Assembly (NCBI GenBank): GCA_029378245.1
Contig: JARKIF010000014.1
Location: 868,001-932,000, forward strand
Direction: 5' to 3'
From: Roridomyces roridus
Lineage: Eukaryota > Basidiomycota > Agaricomycetes > Agaricales > Mycenaceae
DNA length: 64,000 bases
The notes beneath the pieces were generated by a model. That model did not search any database, was not told the DNA's origin, and saw nothing but the letters and a program-made list of their open reading frames with translations. This document shows, one piece after another, positions 42,021-55,018 of this stretch; position 1 is the first letter of the stretch; every line of letters starts with the position of its first letter. The position numbers and the translations under genes are program-made.

Positions 42021-45000
42021 ATGCCCCAACGACTCCCTGCAATAATTTTCTTCCTGTTGTGGCTTCCATTGCTGCTGTTCGCCCAGAAGCCAGAACACAC
42101 AATATCCAGCTTCGAGAACCTACCCTCCAGACTCTTCTTCTTCGACGATACATCTGTCAGTCCTACTTTCCCTCCACACGCGCCACTGCTGAACCTAGGG
42201 GCCTAGTCGGCCATCTACCATGACTCCATGGAGGGCAATATATTCGTCTCCCCGGACGAGGGCAAGACCTGGAAACGCGCCGATGACATTCCCAAGGGAG
42301 CCGCGCTCATGGTCATTGAGCATCCCTTCGACAATACCTGGGTGCGAAATATGTTTCTTATGTTTACCTAGTCTTCATTTCTTCAGGCATTCGTTCTGAC
42401 GCGTACAAACACACATTACCGCACCGACGACCGAGGGAGGACCTGGAGGACATTCGAAGTGCCTATCGACGTCGCACTGGTTGCCAGACCACTCTCCTTC
42501 CATTCCGACCCCAAAAAATCGGGTTATATACTCTACCAGGGCACTGTATGCGACAGAAGTGGTTGGGGAGCCATCTGCCATGACGAGGTGCGTCGCGTCC
42601 GTTTTGGAATTTTGCATCTGCTTGATGCTTCTTGCAGACGTACATGACAGAGGACGCGTTCGCATCCAAGCCTCGCAAGCTTTTGTCCGAGACGACTCGG
42701 TGTCAATTCGCACACAGCAGTGCCGACTTCAAGCACGAAGCGCATCCCGACCTCATCTATTGTGTTGCATTCGACACAGAGACCACCGGCAGCTCAGGCC
42801 ACTCCCTCGTCTCGTCGCGACTCTTTTCAAGCACGGACTTTTTCCAGAGCGAGAAAAGAGCCGAAGATTTGGGCATCGGAAAGAATGCAAAGGGCGTTAT
42901 TGCCTTTGCTATCGTGTCCAAGTTCGCCGTGGTCGCACTCAAAGATCTTTCGCCGGGAAGCCAAGGGGACATGTTGCTTTACGTGACTGTGGACACCAAG
43001 ACGTGGGCCAAGGCTCAGTTCCCCCATGCTTCGTCTGCCAAATTGCGCGAGAACGCATACACGCTCGTCGAGTCTACGACGCACTCCCTTGCTGTCGACG
43101 TGGTTATGCAGGACCAAGGAACGATAGGGACTCTTTTCGTCAGCAACTCCAACGGAACCTTTTTCGTCCAGAGTCTCAAGGACACAAACCGCAATGAGAT
43201 GGGCTTCGTTGACTATGAGCGTATCTATGGAGTCGAAGGGATCGGTCTCGCCAACGTGGTGGCAAACGCAGCAGATGTGGCAAGAAGAGGAGTTGCCAAG
43301 ATACTCAAGTCGTTCATCACATTCAACGACGGGAGCTCCTGGTCACCTCTTCGCGCACCCGAGAAGGACAGCGCCGGAAATCGGATTTCCTGCGATCCGG
43401 AGGACGCGGATAAATGCTCTCTGCACTTGCACTCCGTCACGACACCGCATAATTCCGGTCGCATCTTTTCGTCCCCAGCACCCGGTTTTGTTATGGGCGT
43501 GGGCTCCGTAGGCCCCACTCTCATGCCATACGCGGAGTGCGACACGTTTCTGAGTACCGATGGTGGGGTTTCTTGGAACAAGGTCAGCCTGGATGCCTAC
43601 AAGTACGATTTTGGTGATTCTGGTAGCATCCTAGTCGTCGTGAAGGATGAGGACGGAGTCAGCGAGGCTCGCTATTCGCTCGATTCGGGATATACCTGGT
43701 ACGCCCGTGTACCTCGAGTTGGACTGTCTTCTCACGTGATACGATAGGACAACGTATGATTTCGGGATCAAGTTGCGGGCTCGGGCGCTCGTCACGGTCC
43801 CCGATTCCACCTCGCAAAAATTCATGCTCCTCGGTCAAGTTGCGCTTAAAGATCAAAAGGACGGTGTCGGGCGCTTTGTCATCGTTTACCTCGATTTCAT
43901 CGGCACACGGAATCGCAAGTGCACGGACGATGATTTCGAAAAGTGGTACGCTAGGTCCCACAAGAGCGAGTGTATCATGGGCCACAAGCAGTGGTACAAG
44001 AGAAGAAAACCGAATGCGGACTGTTATGTTGGGGACAAGTTTACGGATCCTGTGGGGCAGGAGGAAAATTGTGCTTGCACGGATGATGATTACGAATGGT
44101 CAGTCGTTTTCTGGGTTTGTTTCATATCGTTGATGGTTCATCAGTGACTATAACTTCCTTTGGGAGGGCGATAAATGTGTACCTGTTGGCCCTGAGCCCA
44201 TCCCGGCAGATGTGTGCAAGTCCCCGGACCACAAGTACATGGGCTCCTCTGGGTATCGTAAGATTCCGGGCAATACGTGCACCGGCGGTAACAAGGACGA
44301 CAAGATCGAGAAGCCGTGTTCTCAAGGTATATTGCGCTACATACCCAACTCGACCGATATTGACCACTATTCAGCCCCACCTGCAGAAGGGGCGATCATT
44401 CACCAAACTGTCTGTGTTGTGCTTGCCGTTCGAGTAACCTCGCTCATTCTCATCCCATAGTTCCCGTTCCCAAGTGAGGTTGTGCAGCATGCATATTTTG
44501 CAGACTCGACGGTTTGCCAATTGCTACTCTGCCGTCCGCAGTCACTGATCGCAAATTCCAGACAATTTTGGTTCGGCTGAAGGACGGAAGCATCTGGCAA
44601 TCGAGTAATGAGGGATATACCTGGGTGCAGATTCACCCCGAGCTGAAATTTGTGGCGTTTATCACCACAAATACAGCTCCGGGCGTGCCTATCTCATCAC
44701 GGAAACCAGCGTCTTCTACACCACCACCGACAGTGGGCGCACGTGGAATATTGCCCACGCACCCACCCCGCCGAATACTTTCCGTGCGCAGGTCCTCCGC
44801 TTCCACCCAGACTCGGACAAGCTCGTCTGGACGGGCAACCGGGATTGCGACGAGGTGATGGCACGCAGTTGTCGTGCTGAGGCGCAGTATTCGCGAGATA
44901 ATGGGAGGACGTGGAATTTCGTGGAGAACTATGTGGTCAATTGCGCGTGGGCGAAGGATGTCAAGCTTGATGCTGACCCCACGGGGATTCTCTGCGAGTC

Positions 45001-46999
45001 TTACCGCGACAAGTTGGGGTCGCAAAAGTTCTTTATGGGCAATAATCCGTTGGGCCTTGTGGAGGGATCGAGCTACTTTATGAAGAAAAGGCAGCTTTTC
45101 AAACAGGTGGTGGGATTTGCCAAGTTTTCCGAGTTTTTGGTTGTAGCGGAGGTGAGTAGTCGGCTCTCGATTCGTTGCTGTTCCCACCATTCGTTTGAAG
45201 CTTCTCCCGGAATCCCGATCTTTGGATTTGCAAGTCTCTCTTGACGGTGTAAAATTCGCTACTGGGATGTTCCCCCCCAGCATGCATCCCACAGCTCATG
45301 CAAGTGCCACTCTACACTATGCTGTCTCATGTTTACCTTTGTCTAGGCGTACACTGTTCTCGAATCGAGCACGGGGTCGCTCTTCTTGCACATGACAATG
45401 TCGGAGCCACCGCATCCGTACTGGGGCAATATCCTGAAATCCAACTCGAACGGGACATACTTTGGGTTGTCTATTGAAAACGTGAATAGGGATGACCGCG
45501 GGTTTGTCGATTTCGAGAGGATGATTGGGCTTAAAGGCATTGCTCTAGCCAATGTGGTGGTGAATCCAGATGATGCTGCAGTGTCGGGCGTCAAGCAACT
45601 GCAGACCAGAATCACTCACAACGATGGTTTGTATTTTCCTTCCTTGGACAGCGGAAATATTAAATATCGCGTAGGTGGAGTATGGACGTCTTTGATGCAG
45701 CCCCATGTCGATTCTTATGGCACCACATACACATGCAACACAGTCAGCTGTGTGCTGAATCTGCACGGACTCACTTCCTACCGTCAGAAAAGTCTCAGCA
45801 CCCCTTCCATCGTCGGTGTTCTCGTGGCTGCTGGTAATGTCGGCAATTATTTGGCGCCGTACGACCAAAGCGACACCTTCTTCAGCCGGGATGGCGGATT
45901 TACTTGGGAGGAAATACGCAAGGGACCCCATTTATGGGTATTTGGGGACTCGGGATCGGTGTTGGTGATGGCCAGCGACCGAGAGGCTACCGATCATGTT
46001 TTTTTCAGCACGGATGAAGGCTCGAATTGGGGCGAGTACCAGTTCACGGATGAGAAGATGCGCGTTACATCGCTTGTGAACGCGCCCTCTGATACAAGCC
46101 GTCGGTTTATTCTCTTTGGGCATCTTCCGCATTCCACAACTACACTTGCGGTGCATTTGGACTTTACTTATCTGACTTCTCGAAAGTGTAAGACAGTCTG
46201 GTTTGTTTGGCTAACCACTGACGATCTACAGGTATCATCAATATTAAAGATCCTGGACACGATGATTTTGAGTTTTGGATCCCAAGCGAGGAACGACAAG
46301 AAGAATGTCTATTTGGTAGAAAGGTATGCATCATGTCGGCGACTGTCCCTGGTTTTTGAACATTTATCAGACGCTCTATCATCGTCGTGTTCGCTACGCA
46401 GACTGTGTCGTCGGGGATCGGCCCAAGTACTTACCGCGCATAGAAAAGAATTGCAGCTGCGTCCGGTCAGACTTTGAATGGTAAGTTTGCCGAGGATGAT
46501 ACCGCTCCATTGCTTGACACCAAGTGTGATAGTGAATTCAACTATTACAAGAATGACAACGGCGAGTGCGTTCTATCGCCTGGGTTGACACCTCTACCGT
46601 CAGACCGCTCGTGCCGGAATGGGTCTTGGTATGAACGGACAGCATACCGCAAGATCTCATACTCGAGCTGCCAAGGCGGTGAGCGGCTAGACCTAGGCGC
46701 AAGGTACCGATGCGCAGATTCCTCCGATCCTGACGAGGGTGCGAGTGCCTTTTGGTTTCTCGTCACGGTTCTGGGCATACTTTCCTTCCTCGTTGTGGCC
46801 TACGGGTTTTACGTCTGGAAAGCTCGGGGGTGAGTATTTTGTACATATCCATGTCTAGTTTCTAACAGATTGGTCTAGCAACATTCGTTTGATTGGGGAC
46901 GATACTGCGGTCCTTGGTGGAACCCAGGATACGCTGCCGTCGGCGCGGAGGGAGGATCGCCAGCAGGGGGAATCCGTGGACCAAGAGACTGCAGTGTGA
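42021..46999 (+). CDS. VPS10: VPS10 sorting receptor, copy B, one apparent one-base deletion
   Basis: The ATG at 42021 begins a signal peptide ([20 protein letters not shown]). Domain order is as in copy A: first Vps10 domain ([16 protein letters not shown]), 10CC module ([24 protein letters not shown]), second Vps10 domain ([24 protein letters not shown]), second Cys module ([29 protein letters not shown]), membrane segment ([20 protein letters not shown]) and a cytosolic tail ending QETAV at 46999. The receptor carries carboxypeptidase-Y-like hydrolases from the Golgi to the late endosome. Near 44659 it reads GCGTTTATC where copy A has GCGTTCTATC: one base fewer, shifting the frame in the second Vps10 domain. 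Otherwise all exons splice in frame. If the missing base is an assembly error, this is the intact VPS10. It ends 18 bp from the riboflavin kinase stop. Confidence 0.88.
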
Positions 47000-47017
47000 T
47001 AGTGTATTATGAGTGTA

Positions 47018-47536
47018 TTATTCTCGCACCAGCCAACTACCGTCTAATGTTCCCTTGCCCATCTCCCGCAAAGCCCAAGCCTCACGGTCCAAGCTGTTGC
47101 GAGCTACTTGGCGGTCCAAGTTTATGCCCTCGATCAACTCGTCCATGGTTGGGTATTTGATCATTTCCCTCACGAATCCAAGGATGAGCAGCCGCATCTC
47201 AGCACCATAGAAGTCGTCCGTGAAATCGTGCAGAATATTTGCCTCTGCCGACTGTTCCTTGTTCCCGAAGACGGGGTTGTTTCCGATAGACATGACCATG
47301 GGGTATATCTTGAACCCGGCCTGAGATTGAAGGCGCAGTGAAGCCCAGCCGAAGTAGACCCCTTCTTCTACGTCGTTGAGCTTCTCGTCGACGGGGATGT
47401 TGGCGGTCGGAATCCCCAGTTGTTTACCGCCGCGCCCGTAGCCGTGAATGACTTTTCCTTCCAAACGCAAGGGAAAGGGTGCTTCAGGCCCTGTGGAGGG
47501 GCCGACGATGAGCGGACGAGCCGCATTAACGGCCAT
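47018..47536 (-). CDS. FMN1: Riboflavin kinase
   Basis: Single exon of 172 codons from the ATG at 47536. Signature FPLRLEGKVIHGYGRGGKQL followed by GIPTANIPVDE (the ATP/flavin-binding GxGRGxxxLGIPTAN motif), GVYFGWASL, MVMSIGNNPVFGNKEQSAE and the C-terminal LHDFTDDFYGAEMRLLILGF with REMIKYPTMDELIEGINLD. The Thr and Asn of PTAN and the catalytic Glu of the SAEANILHDF region are present. It makes FMN from riboflavin and ATP. The length is slightly shorter than yeast Fmn1 (about 218 residues), which has an N-terminal extension. In place of the common IGWNPFY the protein has IGNNPVF. It ends 18 bp from the VPS10 copy B stop (convergent). Confidence 0.92.
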   Translation of the reverse strand: MAVNAARPLIVGPSTGPEAPFPLRLEGKVIHGYGRGGKQLGIPTANIPVDEKLNDVEEGVYFGWASLRLQSQAGFKIYPMVMSIGNNPVFGNKEQSAEANILHDFTDDFYGAEMRLLILGFVREMIKYPTMDELIEGINLDRQVARNSLDREAWALREMGKGTLDGSWLVRE

Positions 47537-47682
47537 TGAGACCCAATGACGGGCGAGACGGAATGTGAGTGGATGAGATGATGAGCGGGCGAGAGTGACT
47601 TGGCTTTGATCGGGTCAATCAAAACCGCGATAGGGATTCCCGCCTTGATCCCGCCCTGCGCCAACTAAAGAATCTACGTGCA

Positions 47683-49140
47683 ATGGCGTCCACTCCATAC
47701 GAATCCTGGTCGAAACAAGACCTCATCGCAAAACTCACCAAACTGGAGCTCGGTGAGAAGGAGCGTGTGCCTATATCTGATTCATCGCGTCCTTCAAAAG
47801 CCCAAAAAACCTTCGATTTCTCTTCCTACCCTCGCCGGAAAATCGCGCTCAAATTCTGCTACTCGGGTTGGGCTTACAACGGGCTCGCGATCCAGTCAGA
47901 TGCAACGCCTCTGCCGACTGTCGAGGGAGTGCTCTACGAGGCGCTGGCCAAGGCCCGGCTCATCGATCCTGATGCAGGGTTTGAAGGGTGTGGATGGGAG
48001 CGTTGTGGACGTACAGACCGCGGAGTCAGCGCTGGTGGTCAGGTCGTCTCACTGTGGGTGCGTAGTGCACTGGACAGCGCGCCGCTTTCCTTCAAACCCG
48101 CTGTGCCGAGCGAAAAGGAGTCTCCATCTGAGTCCCAAGAGTCTTTTGTCGACGATGGTTTCCCCTCCTTTGACGACGGAGACTTTGGCTCTCTCGCCGA
48201 CATGTCTCCAGCCAGCAGAAAAACTGAGCATAGTTACACACTCCTCCTAAATCGCATTCTGCCCCTCACCATCCGTGTTCTGGCATGGTCTCCCGTCACC
48301 CCCGAGTTCTCGTCTCGATTTGCATGCACATCTAGACATTACAAGTATTTCTTCGCTCCCGATGGTCTCGATATTTCCCGGATGGTCGAGGCTGCCAACC
48401 TCCTCGTTGGCGAACATGATTTCCGCAATTTCTGCAAACTAGATCCCGCCAAGCAGCTTACGACGTACAGGCGCCGAATAGTGAGCGCTGATATCAACAG
48501 TGTCTCAGACAGTGCGACAGGAATGCACGTCCTGGATCTTGTAGGGTCGGCATTCCTATATCACCAAGTGCGCCATATCATGGCCATTCTTTTCCTCGTC
48601 GGGACAGGGCTTGAGCCGCCCTCCATCGTCACCTCGCTTCTTAACGTCGAAGCCGGCATTGGCGACCCCGCGCTGCCTGTTGTAGACACCAAACCCGAGT
48701 ATCAGATGGCCGACGCGCTTCCTCTGATGCTCTACGAGTGCCATTACGCGCCTGGTGCTGTGGAGTGGCAGATTGACGAGGAGGTAGAGACGGAGACGGA
48801 TGCCCTAGCACCATCAGGTGCAGGCTTGCACCACCAGCTGCACTCGAGGCATGCTCGGTCAGACATGTACGCGACACTCAACCGTGCGTTCTTGAATGCC
48901 GCTGCAGTCCATCATGCCCCACGGACGCGGCTGCTCCCGCTCACCACGACGGGCTTTGTCCCTGACGGCAGGACACCGATAAACATTCCTCTGGGCGGTG
49001 GCGATTTCCGACGCAGTGTCAAATACCTGCCTCTGTTAGAGCGACCGCGGGGCGAACATTTCGAGGTTGTCAATGAGCGGTGGAGGTTAGGGAAAGGCGC
49101 TAGACGGGAAGAACGGAAAAGGGCCGCCGAGGACGAGTAG
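47683..49140 (+). CDS. PUS3: tRNA pseudouridine(38/39) synthase, PUS3/DEG1
   Basis: A single exon of 485 codons, intronless in a window where almost every gene has introns. The TruA-family core is clear: RKIALKFCYSGWAYNGLAIQ, then TVEGVLYEALAKARLI, and the catalytic loop WERCGRTDRGVSAGGQVVSL with the essential Asp of GRTDRGVSA. Later blocks are FACTSRHYKYFFAPDGLDIS, GEHDFRNFCKLD and GSAFLYHQVRHIMAILFLVG. FSSYPRRK before the core and the FCKLD block mark the Deg1/Pus3 branch, which modifies positions 38 and 39 of the tRNA anticodon arm. The C-terminus is basic. Start codons of PUS3 and riboflavin kinase are 146 bp apart (divergent). Confidence 0.94.
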   Translation: MASTPYESWSKQDLIAKLTKLELGEKERVPISDSSRPSKAQKTFDFSSYPRRKIALKFCYSGWAYNGLAIQSDATPLPTVEGVLYEALAKARLIDPDAGFEGCGWERCGRTDRGVSAGGQVVSLWVRSALDSAPLSFKPAVPSEKESPSESQESFVDDGFPSFDDGDFGSLADMSPASRKTEHSYTLLLNRILPLTIRVLAWSPVTPEFSSRFACTSRHYKYFFAPDGLDISRMVEAANLLVGEHDFRNFCKLDPAKQLTTYRRRIVSADINSVSDSATGMHVLDLVGSAFLYHQVRHIMAILFLVGTGLEPPSIVTSLLNVEAGIGDPALPVVDTKPEYQMADALPLMLYECHYAPGAVEWQIDEEVETETDALAPSGAGLHHQLHSRHARSDMYATLNRAFLNAAAVHHAPRTRLLPLTTTGFVPDGRTPINIPLGGGDFRRSVKYLPLLERPRGEHFEVVNERWRLGKGARREERKRAAEDE

Positions 49141-49169
49141 GGCACTTTTTCATTCCATATACGGTATAA

Positions 49170-49904
49170 TCATTTCAGAACCTGGTTCTTGAGCCCTGTT
49201 TCCATCCACAACTTTGTGTATAATCGGTGAAGGAAGGCGACAGGTTCAGGCATCCTCTCCGAGTTGTTGGTGCCCTCTGAGTGGAAGAATATGCATTTGA
49301 GCGCGAATTCCGCCACTTGTTTGCTCTCGTCCACTACCGCGCTCATCTCGAACAACCCGTCGGCATCTCTCGGCCCAGAATTGCGTGGACAGTCCCCTGC
49401 CCTGAGAACGATGCTCGTCGAGGTGTGGGAGACAACCTCAAAATGGTCCGTAATCTCCGTGCCGACTGGGTAAGTCGACGCTGCCAGCTCGGGCCGGTCC
49501 CAGAGCTGGTGCGCGGTTTCTGGTCCCCGATGTTTCTTCTCCAATATCTTGCGCTGGACATCGTAGCCTTGATGTATTTGTTGGAGTAGTCTGGCGCAAG
49601 ACACACGACACGCACCGATACCGCTCCAGATGCCCGCACAGAATGCTTCAGCCAATTTGCCCTCCTCTTTGAGTAGTTCCGGGCGTATCTGCGTTAAAGG
49701 AACGCGTCGAACGCACAGGTCGTGAAGAATAGGACGATTCTCGTTGGGATTTAGCCTCTGAAAGAGCGTCGAGTTGTACAGAGGGTCGTTGTCGAGGTTG
49801 AAGGGCACGAAATGAGATTTGCGCGTGAACAAGAGGAACCCTCCAAAGCCGACAGCCCCTGCACCAGTGGTGTAGGTGAGAAAATTTCTAGCTAGTCTGA
49901 GCAT
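49170..49904 (-). CDS. Conserved fungal protein of unknown function, probably mitochondrial
   Basis: The start is the ATG at 49904 (MLRLARNFLTYTTGAGAVGF): a basic N-terminus followed by a glycine-rich hydrophobic stretch, consistent with mitochondrial import and a membrane anchor. The family blocks I remember from many fungi are visible: FVPFNLDNDPLYNSTLFQRL, NPNENRPILHDLCVRRVPLT, KLAEAFCAGIWSGIG, KKHRGPETAHQLWDRPELAA and TEITDHFEVVSHTSTSIVLR. An intron at 49568-49615 (donor GTGCGT) is 48 nt, a multiple of three, so the unspliced frame also stays open; splicing restores GIGYDVQRKILEKK. Function unknown. It ends 29 bp from the PUS3 stop and starts 94 bp from MNS1. Confidence 0.8.
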   Translation of the reverse strand: MLRLARNFLTYTTGAGAVGFGGFLLFTRKSHFVPFNLDNDPLYNSTLFQRLNPNENRPILHDLCVRRVPLTQIRPELLKEEGKLAEAFCAGIWSGIGACRVSCARLLQQIHQGYDVQRKILEKKHRGPETAHQLWDRPELAASTYPVGTEITDHFEVVSHTSTSIVLRAGDCPRNSGPRDADGLFEMSAVVDESKQVAEFALKCIFFHSEGTNNSERMPEPVAFLHRLYTKLWMETGLKNQVLK

Positions 49905-49998
49905 GCGAGGAAGAGAAAGAGAGAGAACGAGGCGCGAACGACTGGCGCGCGTCAAAGTTGGTCGTTACGTGAAAGCACCGAGGTCCGAAACGGATCAA

Positions 49999-52293
<2,295 letters not shown>

Positions 52294-52546
52294 AGCATGG
52301 ACATTGATTTATCCTGTACTACAAGGACATGTATATACCAAGTGAGAACAGAGCAGAAAACACTTACAAACATGACGTTTCCAAATCGAGGGTACTACTC
52401 CCAAGTCTCGATTAGGAAATAATACCCTGGCTGGCTATATCATACAATCTATATAAGAGTAAATAATACAGGGAAACAAGTCGACAGTGAATGTATGATA
52501 ATGTACGATATGGTAAAGCGCGTCCGTGTATTTTAAAAAAGCGCAT

Positions 52547-54945
52547 CTAGCTGCCAGCGCGCCGCATCTCTCGTGCAAGCCGCCAAGCCAGAACAAACGC
52601 GATACACGCCCAGATCGTTCCGATCCTTGGTGTACACTCGTCAGTCGAAATCATCAATGGAAGAAAAAGAGGACGCACCGGAAAACAATCACAACCGAGT
52701 TGCGCGCCAGTCCCGTTCCTTCTTCCACCTCAGTGTTCTCCGCCACCATCGTCGTGTTTCCCACGGGTATTGGCAGTGGATGTGCGGGTGCGGGTCGAGG
52801 TCCATCCGCTAGTGCGAAGACGATTGCAGCGAGTGCCGAAATGAGGAACTGTGGTATAACAATAAAGACGTTGTGAATTCCCTGCAATACCCGGAATCAG
52901 CACATCCTTCCTCGCGAGATGAACCAAAACACTGACCAGGATCACCCCAGCTTTCGCACTAAGTCCCCCGTTGGCTTCTCCTTCGTCCTCACCCCCGTCT
53001 GCCTCAGGGTCAGCTCCCCAACCGTCTTGGCGGTTGACAAAAGCCGGTATCGCCAAGGAAGAGGGGCCAGCCACTGATAACGGGGTCCGCACATCCACTA
53101 CACTCAACTGTGCGTGAAGATTCCCAAGAAGGGTATCCCCGCTTCGTGGTTTCTGTTCACCATCCTCCGCATCTTCCCGCTGAACAAGCACCGGCTCATC
53201 ATCTTCACTCCCTTCGGCACCATCTTCACTTCCATTCTCCTCCTCATCTGCAACGAGAAACTGTGCTTCCTCTTCAACATCTTTTGTCCGTGCATCCTGG
53301 AGCCGAATGGACGGCCCACTGAGGGCGACAGTCGACGCGGAAGGTGAGAGCGGGGAAGTAAGAATAGCTTCCGCAAGAAGCGCAAACGGAGCCCATTGTG
53401 TGACCCCCCATGCGGCTCCCGTCAGTGTAATGAGCGCGGTTGCGCCTGCTACACTGTGTGTAAGGCTAGTGAGGGCGTTCAGCAAAATGCAAACACAAAC
53501 GAGTAAATGTGCTCACAAAGTTCCAAACATACAGGCTGCTATCAAAGCATGGCTGGCAGCCCAGATCATTGGAAGCGGCACCTTCCAACTCTTTCTCTCC
53601 CCCGGGATCCCCAGTGAAGGTGCCCCGGTCGACTCGGTGCCCATCAGTCTCGAGTTGCGGAAACCGCGCTTCTTGTCAGAAGAGGATGCTGAGGGGACAA
53701 CCCACGGAAGCACCACATTCGCCGTCAACGCCAGCAGTGCTGACAATAGTTGAGCGCGAGCACCAAGGCGAGTCGCGGCGTCAGTCGCTTCTTGGTCGCC
53801 TTCCCTCCGCCTTGATGAAGGCAGGGACTGGACGTAGATGTCCGTGATGTATAAAGTGGTGTAGAACAGGACGGGAAACCATGCGAGCCAGGCACTATTG
53901 GTATAGGTGTCATGTATTGAGAGAGGGAAGAGTTCACGACGCACAAGAACTGGGTGAAACACTGCGGAGGTGAGTGCGTAGCTCAAGGGGTAAAGACAGC
54001 AGAGCCTACAATCATTCGTATGACTCTAGGGATCGTACGCCAATTTGCATATAAGGCGCGAACCTTGTGAACGATCCCACCCTGCCGTTCCACGGGACTG
54101 CTCCGTGTCCGACTTGTTTCTGCACTTAGAACAATTTGAAGAACGGGGAAATTGAGGCGCACGGGGAAGGAAGCAACACGCGTTCTCGTACGAGACATGC
54201 TGTCCATGCGTGCGAGACAACAAGGAGAAGAGAGACCAACGGTGCGAGGGCTTCGAGTTCCGAGGTGGCGTGCAGAAATGGTAGGAGCGTCGTTAGCGGT
54301 AGATTGCCTCTATTTTCCACATGTTAGCTACGTGCTTTAAAGTCAGAACCAGACCACGCACACGAAGAAACCCACAACTGACCCAACGCCAAGCATGGCG
54401 GCGGCCCAGGCATTTCCCGCTGCCTGTCGCGCGGGAGGAAGCGTGTCCACCAGCAAGGCGCGGTCAACGGCCTGAACAACGTTGATACTAAAGTCGATGA
54501 TGAAAATACTGAGGACGGCGAGTCCCACAGTCAGCCGGCCATGGGCGGTGCCTCCACGTTCCGTGAACAGAGCAGCAGCGCCACGAGTGTACCCAAGCAA
54601 AAGCATTCCAGCCACAGTCACGATGCATCCGCCGAGTGCGAAGGGTCTTCGTCGGCCGAAGCGCGATGTGCTCGCGTCTGCCAGCGCTCCAACTAACGGT
54701 TGGACAATAAGCCCGCTGAGTGGCCCAGCTAGTAATACGAGGGCAACAGATGATGGTGTGAGGCCCAGAGAGACGAGATATGGCGAGGCGTAAGACATCT
54801 CCACCGACCAAAAGATTTGGACACCGAGGAGACAGACGGTGAGGGTGGCAAGGTGCGTTATAGGTGGACCGAGGACGCGAGCAGTGCCTGTAAAGCGCGC
54901 GGAGGCATTGGCAGAAGGGAGCGGCGCGAAGCCACCAGCAGTCAT
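52547..54945 (-). CDS. Sucrose/alpha-glucoside:H+ symporter, SUT-type MFS
   Basis: The ATG at 54945 (MTAGGFAPLPSANASARFTG) precedes the first helices: LTVCLLGVQIFWSVEMSYAS, PYLVSLGLTPSSVALVLLAG and GLIVQPLVGALAD. The SUT signature RFGRRRPFALGG is intact, then IFIIDFSINVVQAVDRALLV with the conserved VQA..RALL block. An intron (donor GTGCGT near 54353) leads to VGNLPLTTLLPFLHATSELE. Later exons hold the mid-loop and helices (LAWFPVLFYTTLYITDIYVQ), a long acidic Glu/Asp-rich cytosolic loop (53100-53320) and C-terminal helices ending VLAWRLAREMRRAGS at 52547. This resembles fungal sucrose/maltose permeases such as S. pombe Sut1. The substrate is inferred. Divergent from the next gene, with 73 bp between start codons. 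Confidence 0.85.
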
Positions 54946-55018
54946 GGCGGCTACAATTTGAGAGAGAAGATGTTTGTGACCGCGTTGAGCTTGGCAAGTT
55001 ATTTGCTTCCATCCGGTC

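Noticed and set aside
52730..53485. Reading the acidic 53.1-53.3 kb stretch as a separate gene
   Set aside because: Frame, strand and flanking helices show it is the long cytosolic loop of the SUT-type transporter.
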